Assembly: GCF_024713975.1 (NCBI RefSeq)
Contig: NC_091093.1
Coordinates: 8,054,001 to 8,118,000, forward strand
Reading direction: 5' to 3'
Origin: Paralichthys olivaceus
Taxonomy: Eukaryota; Chordata; Actinopteri; Pleuronectiformes; Paralichthyidae
DNA length: 64,000 bases
How positions within the stretch are numbered: position 1 is the stretch's first letter; each line of letters opens with the position of its first letter. Both the position numbers and the translations under genes were made by a program. Positions 1-23,719 of the stretch are shown here, piece after piece. The notes beneath the pieces were generated by a model, which worked only from the letters and a program-made list of their open reading frames with translations, was not told the DNA's origin and made no database searches.

Positions 1-315
1 CCCGTTTTCTTCCTACAAGGGAATAAAAATCAAGCAGGGCTGCACAACACAAATGTTTTAAGACCACAGAGATACTTGGGTCACCCTGATACTTTTCACA
101 CATCAGTTTTTGTCTGTAAAAAGCAGAGGCAAAAAAATAACATGAAACAACAAATGAGCTATGAGCGCAAGATGCTTTGGTTCACCCAAATGTGGTTTGA
201 AAAAGCAACATTTGAAAGAGAGATATTTGTATCCTATCTTTTTTTTTTTAATCACATCTGCCTCACCCTGCCTTCTATATAGCAGTCGCATCATCCAGCA
301 ATAAACCCTTCTAAC

Positions 316-3300
316 CTTAGCAATGGCAGTAGAGGCCATCTCCAAAGCAGCCAGCAGCCGTGGTTGGCCCCGAGACATTTCTGAAAGAGTAAGAAAAACA
401 GAAAAACTAATTTGAGTTCTATTGTTAAGCATGGTAAAAGTACAATCGTCTGGAAAGTATGTAATACATGTCCATTGCAGTATCTTAAGATTCCAGTGTT
501 TATGATACTTTGATTATTTAAGATTTCTTAATATTTATTTCAGAGCAACAGGGTCATTGATCACAAGTCTGTCTGATCTGAAGCATGGGATTAAAAATGA
601 CTTATAAAGAAAAAAAAGGATCAGAAATCTTTGCTTTCTTGTTTACAGCAGTTTGGTGTGAGTTTTCATTACTATAAAAATTACACAGTGGAAAGTGTAG
701 TAAGGTTTGATTCAAACACACATATCATTTCTCAGGCTGTCCTCTCATTCAGCACCTATCCTGTCCTTGCCTCTGCACTGAGCTGTGTGCGTTACCTCGG
801 AGGACATCCCTGGAGGTTCGGGCCTCCTCAAAGCTCAGTCTGTTGTCTGAGGCCACCAGGGCTTTCAGCTCCTCAGCTCTGGACACATACTGGCTGACCT
901 GCGGGAAGTCCTCTTAGATTGAGTCAATCACATCAACCATGCCATATGCTCTCCATTCAGACCATATGGTTCTCATAGAGGAGATTTCATTCCAAGTGAA
1001 AGCCACTGGAATTTAAAAAAGACCAATAGAAAATAGAAAGTAATCCAAATGTGAATGCAGGGAGTGTTTTCAGGCCTACCTTCTGCCTGAGGGCATCTTT
1101 ACGTTGTCTATCTGTCTCATCTGGAAAAGGGTGTAGAGGAGAGGTCGGTGTTAGACCTGGTTTTACGTCTGCTGACTTTAGTTGACCAGTGTATTATGGT
1201 GGAGCAAAGGCAGTGCATTGTTTTAAGGCTTAAGCCACAGACAGGATATGAGAGAGGTTGTTGCTCTTACAGTGGATAGCGGGGACAAAGTGCTCGAGGG
1301 CAGTGCAGTACAGAGAGAGAGCAGCAGACCACTCCCCCTCCTGGTCCTTCTGAACAGCCTGCAGAACCAACTCTTTCTGAAACAGAAAATAAGAACTGGC
1401 ATCACTGAATGCAAACGATAGCTACTCTCCAGAGTGAAGGAACCTAGGGTTAGGCATGAATGCAAACCTTCTAACACATATGTGCATGTGCTCAGAGTCA
1501 GTCAATCACACACTCATCATCCACGGTTATCTAGAAAATACACACACATGCCAACACATACTTCTTCTTCTCTTACCGCCTTCACTATACTCTCTGTACT
1601 TGGCATGTGCTCCAAATCCACAAAGGGGTGGGTGAAAAACTCTGCAAAGGTGATCCGGACATCTGGATTTCTCTCCAGCAGTCGCAGCAGAAGGTCCCTG
1701 CAGTCCTTGGATACCCTGGCCCCAGGAGGGAGCTCAAGCACAAAACACGACCTTATTAAGTTGCACTCAATCCACAGGAAAAGGACAGCAGATTGTTGCC
1801 AGGAGAAGTCTAGTCTCACATCACTACCTCCTGTCAAAAGATGACCTTAAAACTTTCTATGTGAATCCCTGGGTAATGGACCATATGCTAATGCAATCCA
1901 AAGTGCAAGCCTAATGTTTGGCTCAAGAATTCCAACATTTTGCAAGCGTACAGTTATCCTTTACACAACAACAACTTTTAACTCCTAGCAGAAGTTTTAA
2001 AATCTAGAGACATAATTGTTTGATGTGTTTAAGCATTAAAATAGACTTTTATACCATAAAATTACAGGTACAGGTTAATTAAACATCTGAATTATAGATC
2101 AAGTCTTAACTGAATAAATGAGCCAGTCTCTTCCTGTAAATGATGAGTTTGTTATTGGCGAGGAGCATGAAGTCTCCATTTCAGTGGAGTGCCTCCACTG
2201 TCACTGCTAGTAAGTGGAACAGGAGCAAACTGAGGAAGCATGACATCTAGTGGTTTTACAGTGAACATTCACAAATGTTCAATCTACATATCCTGGCATA
2301 AAATAACAGCAAAATGAAAAGACCCTTTAGTGGCACAGAGTTGCTGTAACTAAATGTAATATTGGCTTTATGCTTAAATTTTGGTTTTGATCTATTCAAT
2401 TACCCAGAATGTAACTCATCATGGTCTTTCAGAGGTTTACGCTACTTTTATTAAACACTGTGCGAGCGGTGACTCATTCCGATTTTACTGCAGGACAGCT
2501 GGCGTCTCACTACAACACTCTCACTGCGGAGGAACTCATTTCTCATCGACACTTACCTCAATGGGCTGGTTACTCCGGATCTTCTCCTCCAACTCAGAAT
2601 AAGACCTTGACGCAAATGGTGCTCGTCCAAACAGCGCCTCTGCATCCATAGAAACATAACTGAGTAGACTTTTGAAACAGATAATCAGCACTGATTACAG
2701 AATAGGGTGAGATTTTTGAGCATTGTGAGTGGACGGTTTATAAATCTTTTGACAGATTTGACTAAAACCGTGAAAACATACAGTCACAGAACTTCATCAA
2801 AATGAAGGCTGAGTTTGAAAATGTGTGTGGTCCAACCAATTAATACTCATATGATAATGTAGTAACCACGACTGACGAGGGAGACATTCTCATGAATTAC
2901 ATGCTGTTCTATTCGATGCATGTGACTGACAGAGACTGTAATTACTCTGATTATATTGTATATGGTACATTGTCACTCAACACAGTGCAATTACTTTAGT
3001 GTGCTATTGTATTAATATTTCACAATTACTGTAACAATAAAAGGGGGAGCAAGCCAGGGTTCCATTTTATGATTTATAATATGACTGTGACCTACTGAGT
3101 GAGCACTTTCAAATCTCCGCCAATCAACTGATACGCCCTTTATAATTCAAAAAATTATTAATCAGGGATAGTCATGCTATGCCACAAATAGATACTGTCC
3201 ATGGAAATATTGGCAGTGAAATAATTGAATCACTCTGGTATCTGTGTGAAGTAGTGTGTAATTTATACGAAGGGTGGATATTAAAGTCAAAGTACTCACC

Positions 3301-4913
3301 ATAGAGAATGACTCCAACTGACCAGAGATCCACCCTGGAGTCATACTGGCGTCGGCACACCATCTCAGGAGCCATGTACAGAGGAGAACCTCTCAGGACA
3401 CTCTGCTCGTCCCAGGGTGACATGTACTGGGCAAAACCAAAATCTAAAAGCAAATCAGAACATTTTCACTGGGAGAGGTCCCAGTATATGAAATCCCCCT
3501 AAAAATGCCTTAAACTCATGTTTAACTCTACATTTATATAAATGTTCATAATTAAATGTGCACAAATATGACATTTACATTAGAAACTCGTATTCATTCT
3601 TGTTAACTCTGCACAGATAGGAGCTCAAATAGCATGACAGTAGTATTTTTTCTGTGTCTGGCACACAAGATCACCTGCTAGTTTGAGGGCAGAGCCGCTC
3701 AGCAGAATATTCTGAGGTTTCAAGTCCAGGTGTGAAATATTTCGTTCATGGAGAAACTGGAGAGCGCAGGCTGTATATTGAGACACAAATACACAATTAG
3801 AGAAAACAGCAATACTAAACTCTGCCTGTATCATCGAACTCATACTTGCAATAAATTATTGAGTATATATTACATCGTTACCTATTTCCAGTAATCCAAA
3901 CAGGACACAAACCCTGAAGTTCACTTTTGACTCACGTTTGATTACCAGTCTTGAAATTGAGTTATTTGTAAGTCCTCTTAACTAACTCCAAACAGATGCA
4001 TTTGTAAAACAGGTCTGGCAATTACTCACCTATCTGCTGCAGGAAGCGTCGAGCCACGCTCTCTGTTAAAATCCTGCGACTGCGGATGAAGCGGGAGAGA
4101 TCTCCACCAGAGCACCACTCCAAGATCAAATAAATGTTCTCAGCATCCCACTAATGAAAGAGATTTCCTTTTTTGAAAAGAAACAATCTCGACAAAGTAG
4201 GTTGATTTTCTTTTGAGACTTCTTATGTCATGGCTATAAATTAAGACATAGCTTGTTTGGACAGATGCTCAACATTGTTACCAAAGTGAAAATACTTTGG
4301 GACATTTTAAATGGAAAGAAATATATCTTTATTCACAACACATCTGTTGCAAGAGCGAGAACAAAACTAAAAGATATAAATGAGCTTACCTGAAAGTCTT
4401 TAAGCTGAACTATATGAGGGTGACGCACCGTCTTGAGGATTTCAATCTCTGTGAGCAAGTTTTCAGTAGATGCCTTGTTAAGTGTCTTCTTCCCAATTAC
4501 CTTCACTGCCACCACCTCTCGACTGTCGCCCTGCAACATCACATTCAGAAAGTATACTTCAACTTGCACTTTTAACCAACATACTAACCCTGCTTAAAAT
4601 AATGCCAGCAAGTGGTATCTGATAATAGACTCATCGCGGACCATGCTCTTAAAGCCTAAGGGCAACATTTGAGATGGCAGAAAGCAGATTTAGTAGTGAC
4701 ACATCCATTGAAATGTCAATGTTAATGAAGCATTATAAATTAAGTCAGTAAAGTACTGGGAACCTAAGTGTTGGGCATCAAACATTTAACGTGACATATG
4801 ACACACTAACCCACCTTCCTGTAGGCTTTATAGACTGTAGCATAGGTACCACTGCCCAGCCGCTCTGTGAGGATGAAGTCTGCCAGTTTTGGAGGAGCAA
4901 AGCTTGAGGCCAT
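316..4913 (-). CDS. ulk3: ULK3 serine/threonine kinase (partial, 11 exons; 3' end off the window)
   Basis: This is a Unc-51-like kinase 3, a Ser/Thr kinase known to act in autophagy, Hedgehog/GLI regulation and abscission. Coding exons in transcription order are 4913-4815, 4530-4390, 4150-4030, 3770-3675, 3443-3300, 2639-2557, 1732-1577, 1376-1271, 1120-1080, 898-796 and 380-316. Every junction keeps phase and gives 385 codons. The kinase domain opens with the glycine loop GSGTYATV (residues 20-27). Lys43 lies in VAVKV, the catalytic loop is HLDLKPQN (Asp136), DFG is at 153-155, and SPLYMAPE follows. All are intact. After the kinase come MIT-like helical segments ([27 protein letters not shown]). 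Human ULK3 has about 472 residues, so roughly the last 87 residues and the stop lie to the left of base 1. The start [20 protein letters not shown] matches the family's N-terminus. The gene is divergent to tars3. Confidence 0.95.
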
Positions 4914-4946
4914 GTCGACAACATCAATCGAATTCCCCAAGCAGGT
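4914..4946 (-). other. ulk3: ulk3 5' UTR part of first coding exon
   Basis: On the minus strand a splice acceptor (TTGTCAAAG, then ACCTGC) at 4947/4946 places 33 untranslated bases before the ATG at 4913-4911. The true transcription start therefore lies upstream, in one or more noncoding first exons within 5500-5930. Confidence 0.6.
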
Positions 4947-5064
4947 CTTTGACAACAAAGCATAAAAAAGTTAATTAAAACTTCAACACATACAAGCAAT
5001 AAAATGACAATAAAAATAAAAGGTAAAAAGCAAAGGATAAAATCACAGTATCACATGAAAGCAA

Positions 5065-5290
5065 GTCTATAAAAGTGGGTTTTAAGATGATTTGAAAGAA
5101 GTCACTGACAGGCCCTGATGGCAAAGGCACGGTCACCTTTCGTTTTCATCCTCGGCTTTAGAACAGCAAGCAGACCTCCACCCGAGGATCTGAGGCTGCG
5201 TGCAGGCACATAGAGGGTCTGTAATTCTGTGACAGCTTGAGGTCAGACCCTCTGACACAGTGAACTATCAAATGACATGTTATTGAACAG
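5065..5290 (-). mobile_element. LINE 3'-end remnant in ulk3 5' UTR intron
   Basis: The stretch is similar to the 3' part of the minus-strand LINE at 40685-41500. Both run through 'aaa-a-tgggt-ttaag', 'gacaggcc-tg', 'ggtcacctttcg/ggtcaccttta' and a downstream cluster of similar words. It is short and 5' truncated, with no open frame. The match was made by eye. Confidence 0.5.
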
Positions 5291-5502
5291 AATCTGGTCT
5301 CTTAGGGCTTCAGAGCTAAGTTTAATCGAGCTAATGTGGCCCTCGCTGGGCTTTGGTGGCTGTACAGTACATTTAGCTTGTTGGTATGTAACTCCCACAG
5401 CTATGAATGTTAGTCCACTAAAAAATAAACTCTGAAGTCGATAAACCTCTCTGATGTCTTTGAATATGTTAAAGAATGCGCACGGAAGTAGCTGAAACGT
5501 AC

Positions 5503-5640
5503 CTGTGAGCTAACAGATGCAGCACATGAGTGGAGGGTGAGTGTTTACATGGCACAGGGACGATGTGGGCTGGACACACGCTGCACTGCAGAGATCAGCT
5601 GACCGCAGAACGGAGGAGAAAATATCACACTGACTCCTGG
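5503..5640 (-). other. ulk3: Candidate ulk3 noncoding first exon
   Basis: A consensus minus-strand donor, CACAG followed by GTACGT, lies at 5503/5502. It could join to the acceptor at 4947. The upstream boundary is only estimated. A second donor, CTCCAG then GTAAAG, lies at 5867/5866, so two alternative first exons are possible. Only the donor motifs are seen; exon use is inferred. Confidence 0.4.
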
Positions 5641-5867
5641 CGTCGCTGAGAGGTTACTGCACATCATGGGAGGACTCGTTTCAAAACATTTTAGCGAATC
5701 ACTGTTCTCCCTTCATGTTCAAATATCCACTGTGCACACAATCCAGCAACAGACACAATCCCTTATTGTTTTAGTCAAGTTCGGAAAACAGTCTAATTAT
5801 TATATGTGAGGCCGATCAAACTTAACATTATTAAATGTAATGTGAATTAAATTTATTTTGCTTTACC

Positions 5868-6244
5868 TGGAGTTTCGCTTCAGTGTTTCACATGATCTTA
5901 CTTCCGGAAGCTGCGACAACCCGGAACAACAACATGAGCTGCTCTCCTCCAGCCCTGCTTTGAGCATCACAGCTAGGCTAACGTTAGCAGGCTAGCAGCT
6001 AGCATTATGATCAACCAATCACAGTCCACCTGACCACTTTAATTAGATAAGTCATTCACTATCATCTGATTTTTAATATTATATTTATGGACACTCGTAG
6101 TATCATAAATAAATATAATTAGTATTCATTCATATTAAATTAAGTGATTATAAATATCTTTTTATACATTTTGAGTCAACAGGGCTTTTATTTTTCGAGT
6201 AACCCACACCGGATGTTAACTGTGGTCGTGGTGGTCTTTTAAAG
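5868..6244. promoter_or_regulatory. Bidirectional promoter region, ulk3 (minus) / tars3 (plus)
   Basis: About 380 bp separate the upstream ulk3 donor from the tars3 ATG at 6245. The stretch holds a palindromic ETS/GABP-type site CTTCCGGAAG (5901-5910) and the 12-bp palindrome GCTAACGTTAGC (5977-5988) followed by GCTAGCAGCTAGC. No clear TATA box is placed for either gene. ETS sites in a TATA-less divergent arrangement are typical of vertebrate housekeeping bidirectional promoters. The function is inferred. Confidence 0.55.
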
Positions 6245-17303
<11,059 letters not shown>

Positions 17304-17530
17304 TGAAGACGAAGGCTCACATTTAAATACCTCACCGTGTGAACTACTGCCAGGAGAGCAGTAAATGATGGCACATGTCGAGGTGGTACAGGGGAAATGG
17401 TAGCACAAAAAAAGGTGGTACTGGGAAAGTGTAGTACAGAAAGTTTGTGAATGTGAAATTGGCCATGGTCTATTTTCTCAAATGTCTGTCTCAATGGAGA
17501 ACAGTAGAAAAATAAATTGTATCTTCCAAA
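17304..17530 (+). terminator. tars3: tars3 3' UTR and poly(A) signal
   Basis: The stop TGA is at 17301-17303. A canonical AATAAA lies at 17511-17516, preceded by A-rich sequence and followed by a GT-rich stretch. This gives a short 3' UTR of about 220 bp. Confidence 0.75.
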
Positions 17531-18361
17531 TGTGTGTTTTGTTCTTTTAATTTCACAACATAAGTGATATGTTGACACACAGCCTTCCATGCATTCATCC
17601 TGGAGGCTAAAAATGAGTTCACTCATTCCAGCAACAACATGGTGCTGAGAAGATGCTTTTAGCCATTAGGTTTCAGTGAAGTGCAAAGAATTATAGTTTG
17701 GAACACTGAAAGTACAACTTTAAATTTAGCTGTTGAGCAATACAGGGCTACATCCTCTTGCAGCATGTCATGACATGAACATTCCACAGTGTCAGGCCAG
17801 GTAATTAATATCTGATGGCTTCTCTTTATAGGAGTTCCTCTGGTGCTCATTAGAGGTCAGAGTAGTGTCAGCTAGTGTCAGCTATCAGTTTTCCCTGATC
17901 ACAAACCTCAGATGATTTATTAAAATCAATCTGTGTATAAGATAAGTTGTACCTTTATTGAGGAAATTCACAATTGAGAAAGCGGCACAAGGAAAAGTAG
18001 CAGTGCGAGGGGAAAAGATAAGTATACAGGTTGTTTAATTCTGCAATTCATTTACATATATACAATCTCTCAGCATGTAGTAAAGTTAAGTAATTACACT
18101 TTATTTAATGCACCTTTCACAGAGCAAGTTATTACCACAAAAACAGTTAATACATTTAAACTCTAAAATAATCAGACAAAGCATTGGCCCTAACTAGACC
18201 TAATCTAAGAAGTATGTGAATGGATAAGTGTTACAAACATACTTGTAAGCATTTCAAGCCCATTGAATTAATCTTGCATGTCATTTTAGCTGCTTCATTA
18301 GGCCAGGCAAGAAGCGGTTATTCCTACTTGATTTGAACGCATCCTCCGCTCTCAAGCAACA
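17531..18361. other. tars3-tm2d3 intergenic/promoter interval
   Basis: This roughly 830-bp interval must contain the tm2d3 promoter. A short 'tttatttaatgcacctttcacag' stretch at about 18100-18125 resembles the 3' tail of the LINE family seen at 40685. No TATA box is placed and nothing else is recognised. Confidence 0.5.
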
Positions 18362-21300
18362 ATGGCTACGATCTGTCAAACATGGAGACCGGACCGAGGA
18401 CGCTGCTTCAAAACCTGCGGGATAATGACTCTGTTGTTCATGGACCTGGTTCTACAGTGTGTGAACGGTATGCCTGTGAACACAGCCACATGTTTACACT
18501 AGCCTGCTTCCTGTCTGGGGCTTATTTTCATTTAACTCGGGCTATGTGTGGCCGCTCTAGCACCACAGCGTTAGCTTCCTCCCATTGAGTTAGCATTGGC
18601 TGGTTAGCTTACGAGCTAAAACTGCCCCGTTAGCGCAGCTAGCTAGCTAGCTAGCTAGCAATACACGGTTCCGATTTTAGCAACGTTTTTCTAATGTAAC
18701 GGGCGTGTTGTGTGAATGATAAAACTTTAAATGTACGTCAAAGAAAAGCTAACAGCCATATGTCGCTGATGCACTGAGAATAATGTCACTACCATGTCAA
18801 CGTCTTCCCAAATGTGAAGTAGTGAGATTTGAGCTTGTGTTAAACACAAAGACCTGCATCCAGTTACCAACACCACTGCTACGTTTCTGAACTATACATG
18901 ATATTGTCGCGTCTGTCTCCTGACACGTGAGTGCAGCAAACGTTTGTAGCCAGTACCCATTTCCTATTACCTATATAACTGTGCGATCATGATCCTGACT
19001 CAGACTAACACGAGCTGGTTTCTTGTCAGGATACCTGAGCTCTCCTCATGTTGGCCAGGAGCCCCCTTACAGCAGAGATGCCCAGCATGGTCCTGTCATC
19101 ACCAGCCCAGTGGTCCCTGCTGCATCTTCAGGTGAACACACACACACACAAGTCAATAATCCACATCAGTCACACTGACTGTAAGCAGGGTTAATTTTTA
19201 CTGTGGCAACGTATAGGTCAGACTATAAAAATGTAGGACATGACTGCAGAACATTTATGTCAGCTTTATGTTATGTTTGCAACTGGATTTTTTTTTTTTA
19301 TAAATAACCAATATTAATATTTCTTTCATTCCTTTCTTCTCTATTACCACAACTCTTGTGGTTTGTGGGCTTCTTAAGAGTATAGGACTATTCAACAAAA
19401 GAATAACTATCATTTTCAATTATATTTAACTTTCAATAAACATCAACACTCTTACAAATCATACAGTACAAACAAAAGTATAAAAGACAATAATCACAAA
19501 TGACAAAAAAAAAACTATTAAAGGTTCAGTGTGTAGAATTTCATGACATCTAGAGTAGAGGTTGCATGTTGCAGCTGAATATTCCTCACCCTCCCCTTCC
19601 CAACATGAGAGAGAACATGTGGTGAACTTCAAAAATATAACGTATTTGAATATAAAAGGCGCATTCTAGGGTAAAGAAAACAACGATTTTTTAGTTTTTA
19701 TATTTTGTCTTTTTTCTCCTTAGAACTGCACAAATCAAATTAATATACTCAGTGACTTCTGGCTCTGTTCTCTTTCTCTCATCCTTTCACTCTCACACCA
19801 ACAGACATACAAATACATAGACAAAGGCTCAATCTGTTTAGTCAGACTGGCTAAAAACAACATAATTTGGTCTTCACTGAAAAAATTACAATCATGTTTA
19901 TTTGCATTTAGAGCTTGAAAATGAGATCTGATCACAGTGTCAGCAGACGAGCTGAACACCTGACCCACCTCTCAGGACAGATTTTAATCCCAGTTCTGAA
20001 CAGGGTCACAATCTGTTTACAGAAAGACATAACAACCTGCCAAAGTACTCAGAAGGGCCTCTGAGGTACTCCGTTACAGCAGATGTCTATAGAACCATAT
20101 TTTGTCATGATGACATCCAAGGGGAAAACTATACTAGCCATGCAGTCTCCGCAGCCTTGATGGTGCAATCAGGAGAAAATGCCCTTGTTCACTCATTCTT
20201 TGATGGCCTTTTTGTTGGAGGCAGAGTGTTAGTCATTTACCTCCCACAGCATTTCCCAGTTTAGCAAAAGATTTAGACGGAAGCAGTTCCAAGTTTGTTG
20301 ACACCCATAACGGATCCTAGGCGCTAAGTCTTCTCAGTGCTGATATCTTGCATCAAAGCTTTGTTACATATTATTGATTATTTGCACAAATGAATTCCCA
20401 TAACTCAATGTTTGCTGTTTTGCAGTGTCTCCTTCTGATAAAGAGAACTACACCTCCAAGTGTCCCAGTGGGGGTTTGTGTAGTCGCCTGGCAGCTGATT
20501 GCATTCAATGCAATTACCAATATAACTGCACCTACGGGAAAACGGCTTCCTTCACTTGTAAACCCAAGAAAGGGGTTCACTGTATAGTGAGTAGAAGTAT
20601 ATTTTGTAATATTTAAAGTTCATGCTGCATAGAGGTAGAGTAAGATCAGCATATAAATATACCCACAATTGCATTTGCATTGTTTGTTGATAGAATTAGA
20701 TGTAATCAAAAATAGCTACCTTAAATTTGGGAATAGCTGTGGAGTGATTTCCTGTTGTTTCTGTATTTTCAGGGAGAGTCAGGACAGCAGCAAACCAACT
20801 TCTCCCTCTCCATCATCTGTCAGTTCTGCTGGCAGCTGGATCCGTCCCAGTATGACTGCTCAAACTTCATCAACTGTATGACAGTGTCCTGCCCACGCAA
20901 GCGCTACAACGCCACGTGTAACGTGTTAGACCATGTACATTGTTTAGGTACGATAAAGCCTGCAAGGCTTCATTGATTTCAGTCAAAGGCAATGTAGACA
21001 CAGTTATTTTGGGAAGGCAGATTTTCTCATCCAATGTAAGTTTTAAAAAAGGGAAAAAATGGATAAACAGTAAAGCATTTGTTTACTGAGGCACATCCAC
21101 TGACTCTATCAATCAGACTGTATTTTATAGCACTTCTCATACAATGTACCACAAAGTGCTTTACAGAATAAACGCAATCAGAATAATACACCCACGTGAC
21201 CCACACAAATCCATGGTAATATAATCCAAGGCAATATTCGCGGGATCTGAGGAAACACTATCGTTAATCTCATACATTTGAAATGAGGAAACACCACAGG

Positions 21301-22658
21301 CTGGTTTAAAAAAAACAAATATAAAATAAGACTTAAAGAGAAGTATGTAAACCCAGAGATAAAAAGGGTAGGTCTTGAATTTGCCTTAGTCTCTTCCATA
21401 GTCTTTATGTCCTCATGTTTTAAGGGAGAATAGATAGAGAATAATAATTATAATTAAAAGATGCTTCATTGTGGGTTCTTGTTCCATCTTTGGGTAAAAT
21501 TCAAAGTTCATGACCAAAAGACATGAGGGTTTGAGAGGGATCAGATTAGTAAAATAAAATCTGATAAATGATTAGGACCCAAGAGCATTAAGAGCTTTAT
21601 AAACCAATAAGAGTTTTAAAATCAATTCTAAAGCAGACAGGCAGCTGGTGCAGAGACTTTAAAATTATTGTAATGTGTAATTCTCTGTTTCTGGTCTTAG
21701 TCAACACATGAGCAGCTGAGTTTTGAAGCAGCTGCATTTGAAATGTAGTCTTATTGTAGAGACCAGAAAGTAAAGCATTACACAATCCTCACTTTTTGCT
21801 TTTTATTGTCTAAACATTCCTCAAATGTTCCTTTTCTTGTTGTTAAAGAAAATGTGTCTGCAGTAAAACTAAGTTGTTTTTCGGAAATGTTCCTTTGTTT
21901 CTGTTTTTCCCTATTTCTTTGAAGATCTGCCATGAACATCTAAGCTGCTGTACTCTATCCACTAAATGTGTTTTCCCTCCGTAGGTAAAAGACGTTTCCT
22001 GAAACGTTTGTTTTGTGACTGGACTGGAGGATATAAATGGTCAACAGCCTTAGCACTCAGGTAAACCTGCCACCATCAGGGAAATGGATATTAACATTCC
22101 TTAATAGAAGGGCACTCAGAAAGTGCATATCTCAGCCAAGGCTGATTGGCCAGTTATTTACCATATTGCATATACATGTATTCAAATCAGATACATCCAG
22201 GCAATTTTCTGAGTCCACCCAAAATTTTACCTGCTCAAAAAATTCTGGATCTGCCCTCTTAATTCAATCTGTTCCAAAAGTTAATGGGGTCTTCTTGTCA
22301 AATACTGCACCCTTCCACCAAGTTTCAATAAAATGAATCCAGTAGTGTTTGTGTAATCTTGCTACTAATCAGACAAATAGCAGACAATAAAAAATAACCC
22401 CCTTGGTGGAGATAAAAATCCTATTTAAGTGGCATGTGTTGCTCTGGTAGCAGTTTGTTTTATCAGTGTTTCTTTTTCTCTCATCTCTTTAGCATCACAC
22501 TTGGTGGTTTTGGGGCAGACCGATTTTATCTGGGCCAGTGGAGAGAGGGTCTAGGCAAACTGTTCAGCTTCGGAGGCCTGGGTATTTGGACTTTGATCGA
22601 TGTTCTTCTGATTGGAGTTGGTTATGTAGGACCCGCTGACGGTTCTCTCTACATCTGA
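18362..22658 (+). CDS. tm2d3: TM2 domain-containing protein 3, complete, 6 exons
   Basis: The gene is the orthologue of human TM2D3 and Drosophila almondex, a membrane protein linked to Notch signalling. Exons 18362-18467, 19030-19131, 20426-20586, 20773-20947, 21985-22060 and 22493-22658 join in phase to 261 codons plus stop (human about 247). The N-terminus carries a hydrophobic signal segment (about residues 21-34, IMTLLFMDLVLQCV). The luminal part is Cys-rich (CPSGGLCSRL, CIQCNYQYNC, CQFCWQL, CMTVSCPRKRYNATC) with N-glycosylation sequons (NYT, NCT, NFS, NAT). The C-terminal TM2 unit begins DWTGGYKWSTALALS and has two membrane helices around the conserved DRF motif (216-218, GADRFYLGQ). 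It ends YVGPADGSLYI, as in the family. The chosen ATG gives the signal segment; an in-frame ATG lies at codon 22. It follows tars3 in the same direction, as in human. Confidence 0.95.
18640..18660. repeat. (GCTA)n short tandem repeat, tm2d3 intron 1
   Basis: About five GCTA/AGCT units (GCAGCTAGCTAGCTAGCTAG) lie just downstream of exon 1, in a stretch with several GTTAGC words like those in the ulk3/tars3 promoter. Confidence 0.85.
19519..19715 (-). mobile_element. Truncated copy of TIR element related to 50707-51082, tm2d3 intron 2
   Basis: It begins TTAAAGGTTCAGTGTGTAGA and continues with 'ttgcatgttgcagctgaa', 'accctccccttc' and 'gtggtgaacttca'. These are the reverse complement of the right half of the 50707-51082 element, in the same order. 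The other terminus is missing or deleted. Confidence 0.7.
21125..21790 (-). mobile_element. LINE 3' fragment, tm2d3 intron 4 (antisense)
   Basis: The minus strand encodes CNALLSGLYNKTTFQMQLLQ, then NSAAHVLTKTRNRE and LKSLHQLPVCFRIDFKTL, a degraded ORF2 C-terminus. Downstream on the minus strand it ends in a 'aaagcactttgtggtac...agtgctataaaata' tail. It is 5' truncated and related to the copy at 40685-41500. Confidence 0.75.
22236..22412 (+). repeat. Interspersed repeat ('ccaccaagtttc...tgtgtaatcttgct') copy 1
   Basis: Words include 'ttctggatctgcc', 'cccttccaccaagtttcaat', 'gtagtgtttgtgtaatcttg' and 'ccttggtggagat'. They match a repeat widespread in teleost genomes. A shorter diverged copy lies at 44778-44866. 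Confidence 0.6.
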
Positions 22659-23690
22659 AGCAAAGCCCTGGAGACGTGGTTGAATGGTTGATGCTTCCTC
22701 TTCAATCTCAAAAAGATTGAAGATCTGAGATGCTGTGTCCTTAGCACGTTTCTCCTGCCCGAGCTTGCTGTGCAACACATCATCCCATCTGCTAACAGGC
22801 AGGAAGTGTTTTCCTCATCACACCATTGATGACTCTACCCACACAACCATCAGATCAATCCCAATCATTCTGCGTCTGTCTCCTGGTGAGATTTCTGCTT
22901 CTCTGGTTGGTTTGACTCAACTGGTGGTTAGGCTCTGTTATGCTGATACATAGATAGGTTCGGTTTCCTGTGGAGCCCTGCTTTCATAGACATCCTGTCA
23001 CATTGGAGCCGTGTGTTGTTCCTGCCTTGTTGCAAGGTGAAAGCATCACTAGGGGGGTGGGGCAGTCAAATGGTAACCATGGCCACAGAGCGTTTTATGG
23101 TGACACCAGACACAATTGATAGCGCAAGTGTAATATTGATGTCCTGAAAGAGAGCATGAATATGCAGAAGGGAATATGTTCAGTGTTTTTATTGAAAGGA
23201 GATACAGTAGTTGCTCCTCTGGAGGATTTTTATGGTTAATTTGCATGTTCAATGTTGATCATACACAGAGTCCACAGTGCAGGTCACAACTGTAAGAATG
23301 TCCCCCCCGACCTGCTGCAACACTTAGTCTGATTTTTAGAAAATGCAGAGACAAAAATCTCAAACAGAACCTGTTTGCACAATACACAACAAATATTGAC
23401 ACACCTTGGATGTGTTTCACTTGCAAACTGCAGTTTCTTGTGTTGCAGATGTTGGAGATATATCCTGTGTATTCAACCAGTATTTTTCCCTCAAACACAT
23501 CATCTCATTCTTCACATTGTTTAGAAAAGTATTCTGTGTACTAACACTGTAAGATCTGAGTTTGAGACTCTGTGGCACCCCTCACTTCATGTAAATATGT
23601 TTTCAGTTTCAGGTCATTTTAATTTGTTGGGACACTGTAAATGACATTTTTTAAGTCATGTAAATAAAACTGTGTGCAATTTTGAAAGCT
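22659..23690 (+). terminator. tm2d3: tm2d3 3' UTR and poly(A) signal
   Basis: The stop TGA is at 22656-22658. The first good AATAAA downstream is at 23663-23668, with a second AATAAA near 23717. This suggests a 3' UTR of about 1 kb with no competing ORF. Confidence 0.6.
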
Positions 23691-23719
23691 TTTGAAAGCT
23701 TCCTTAGTTTCACTGAAAT

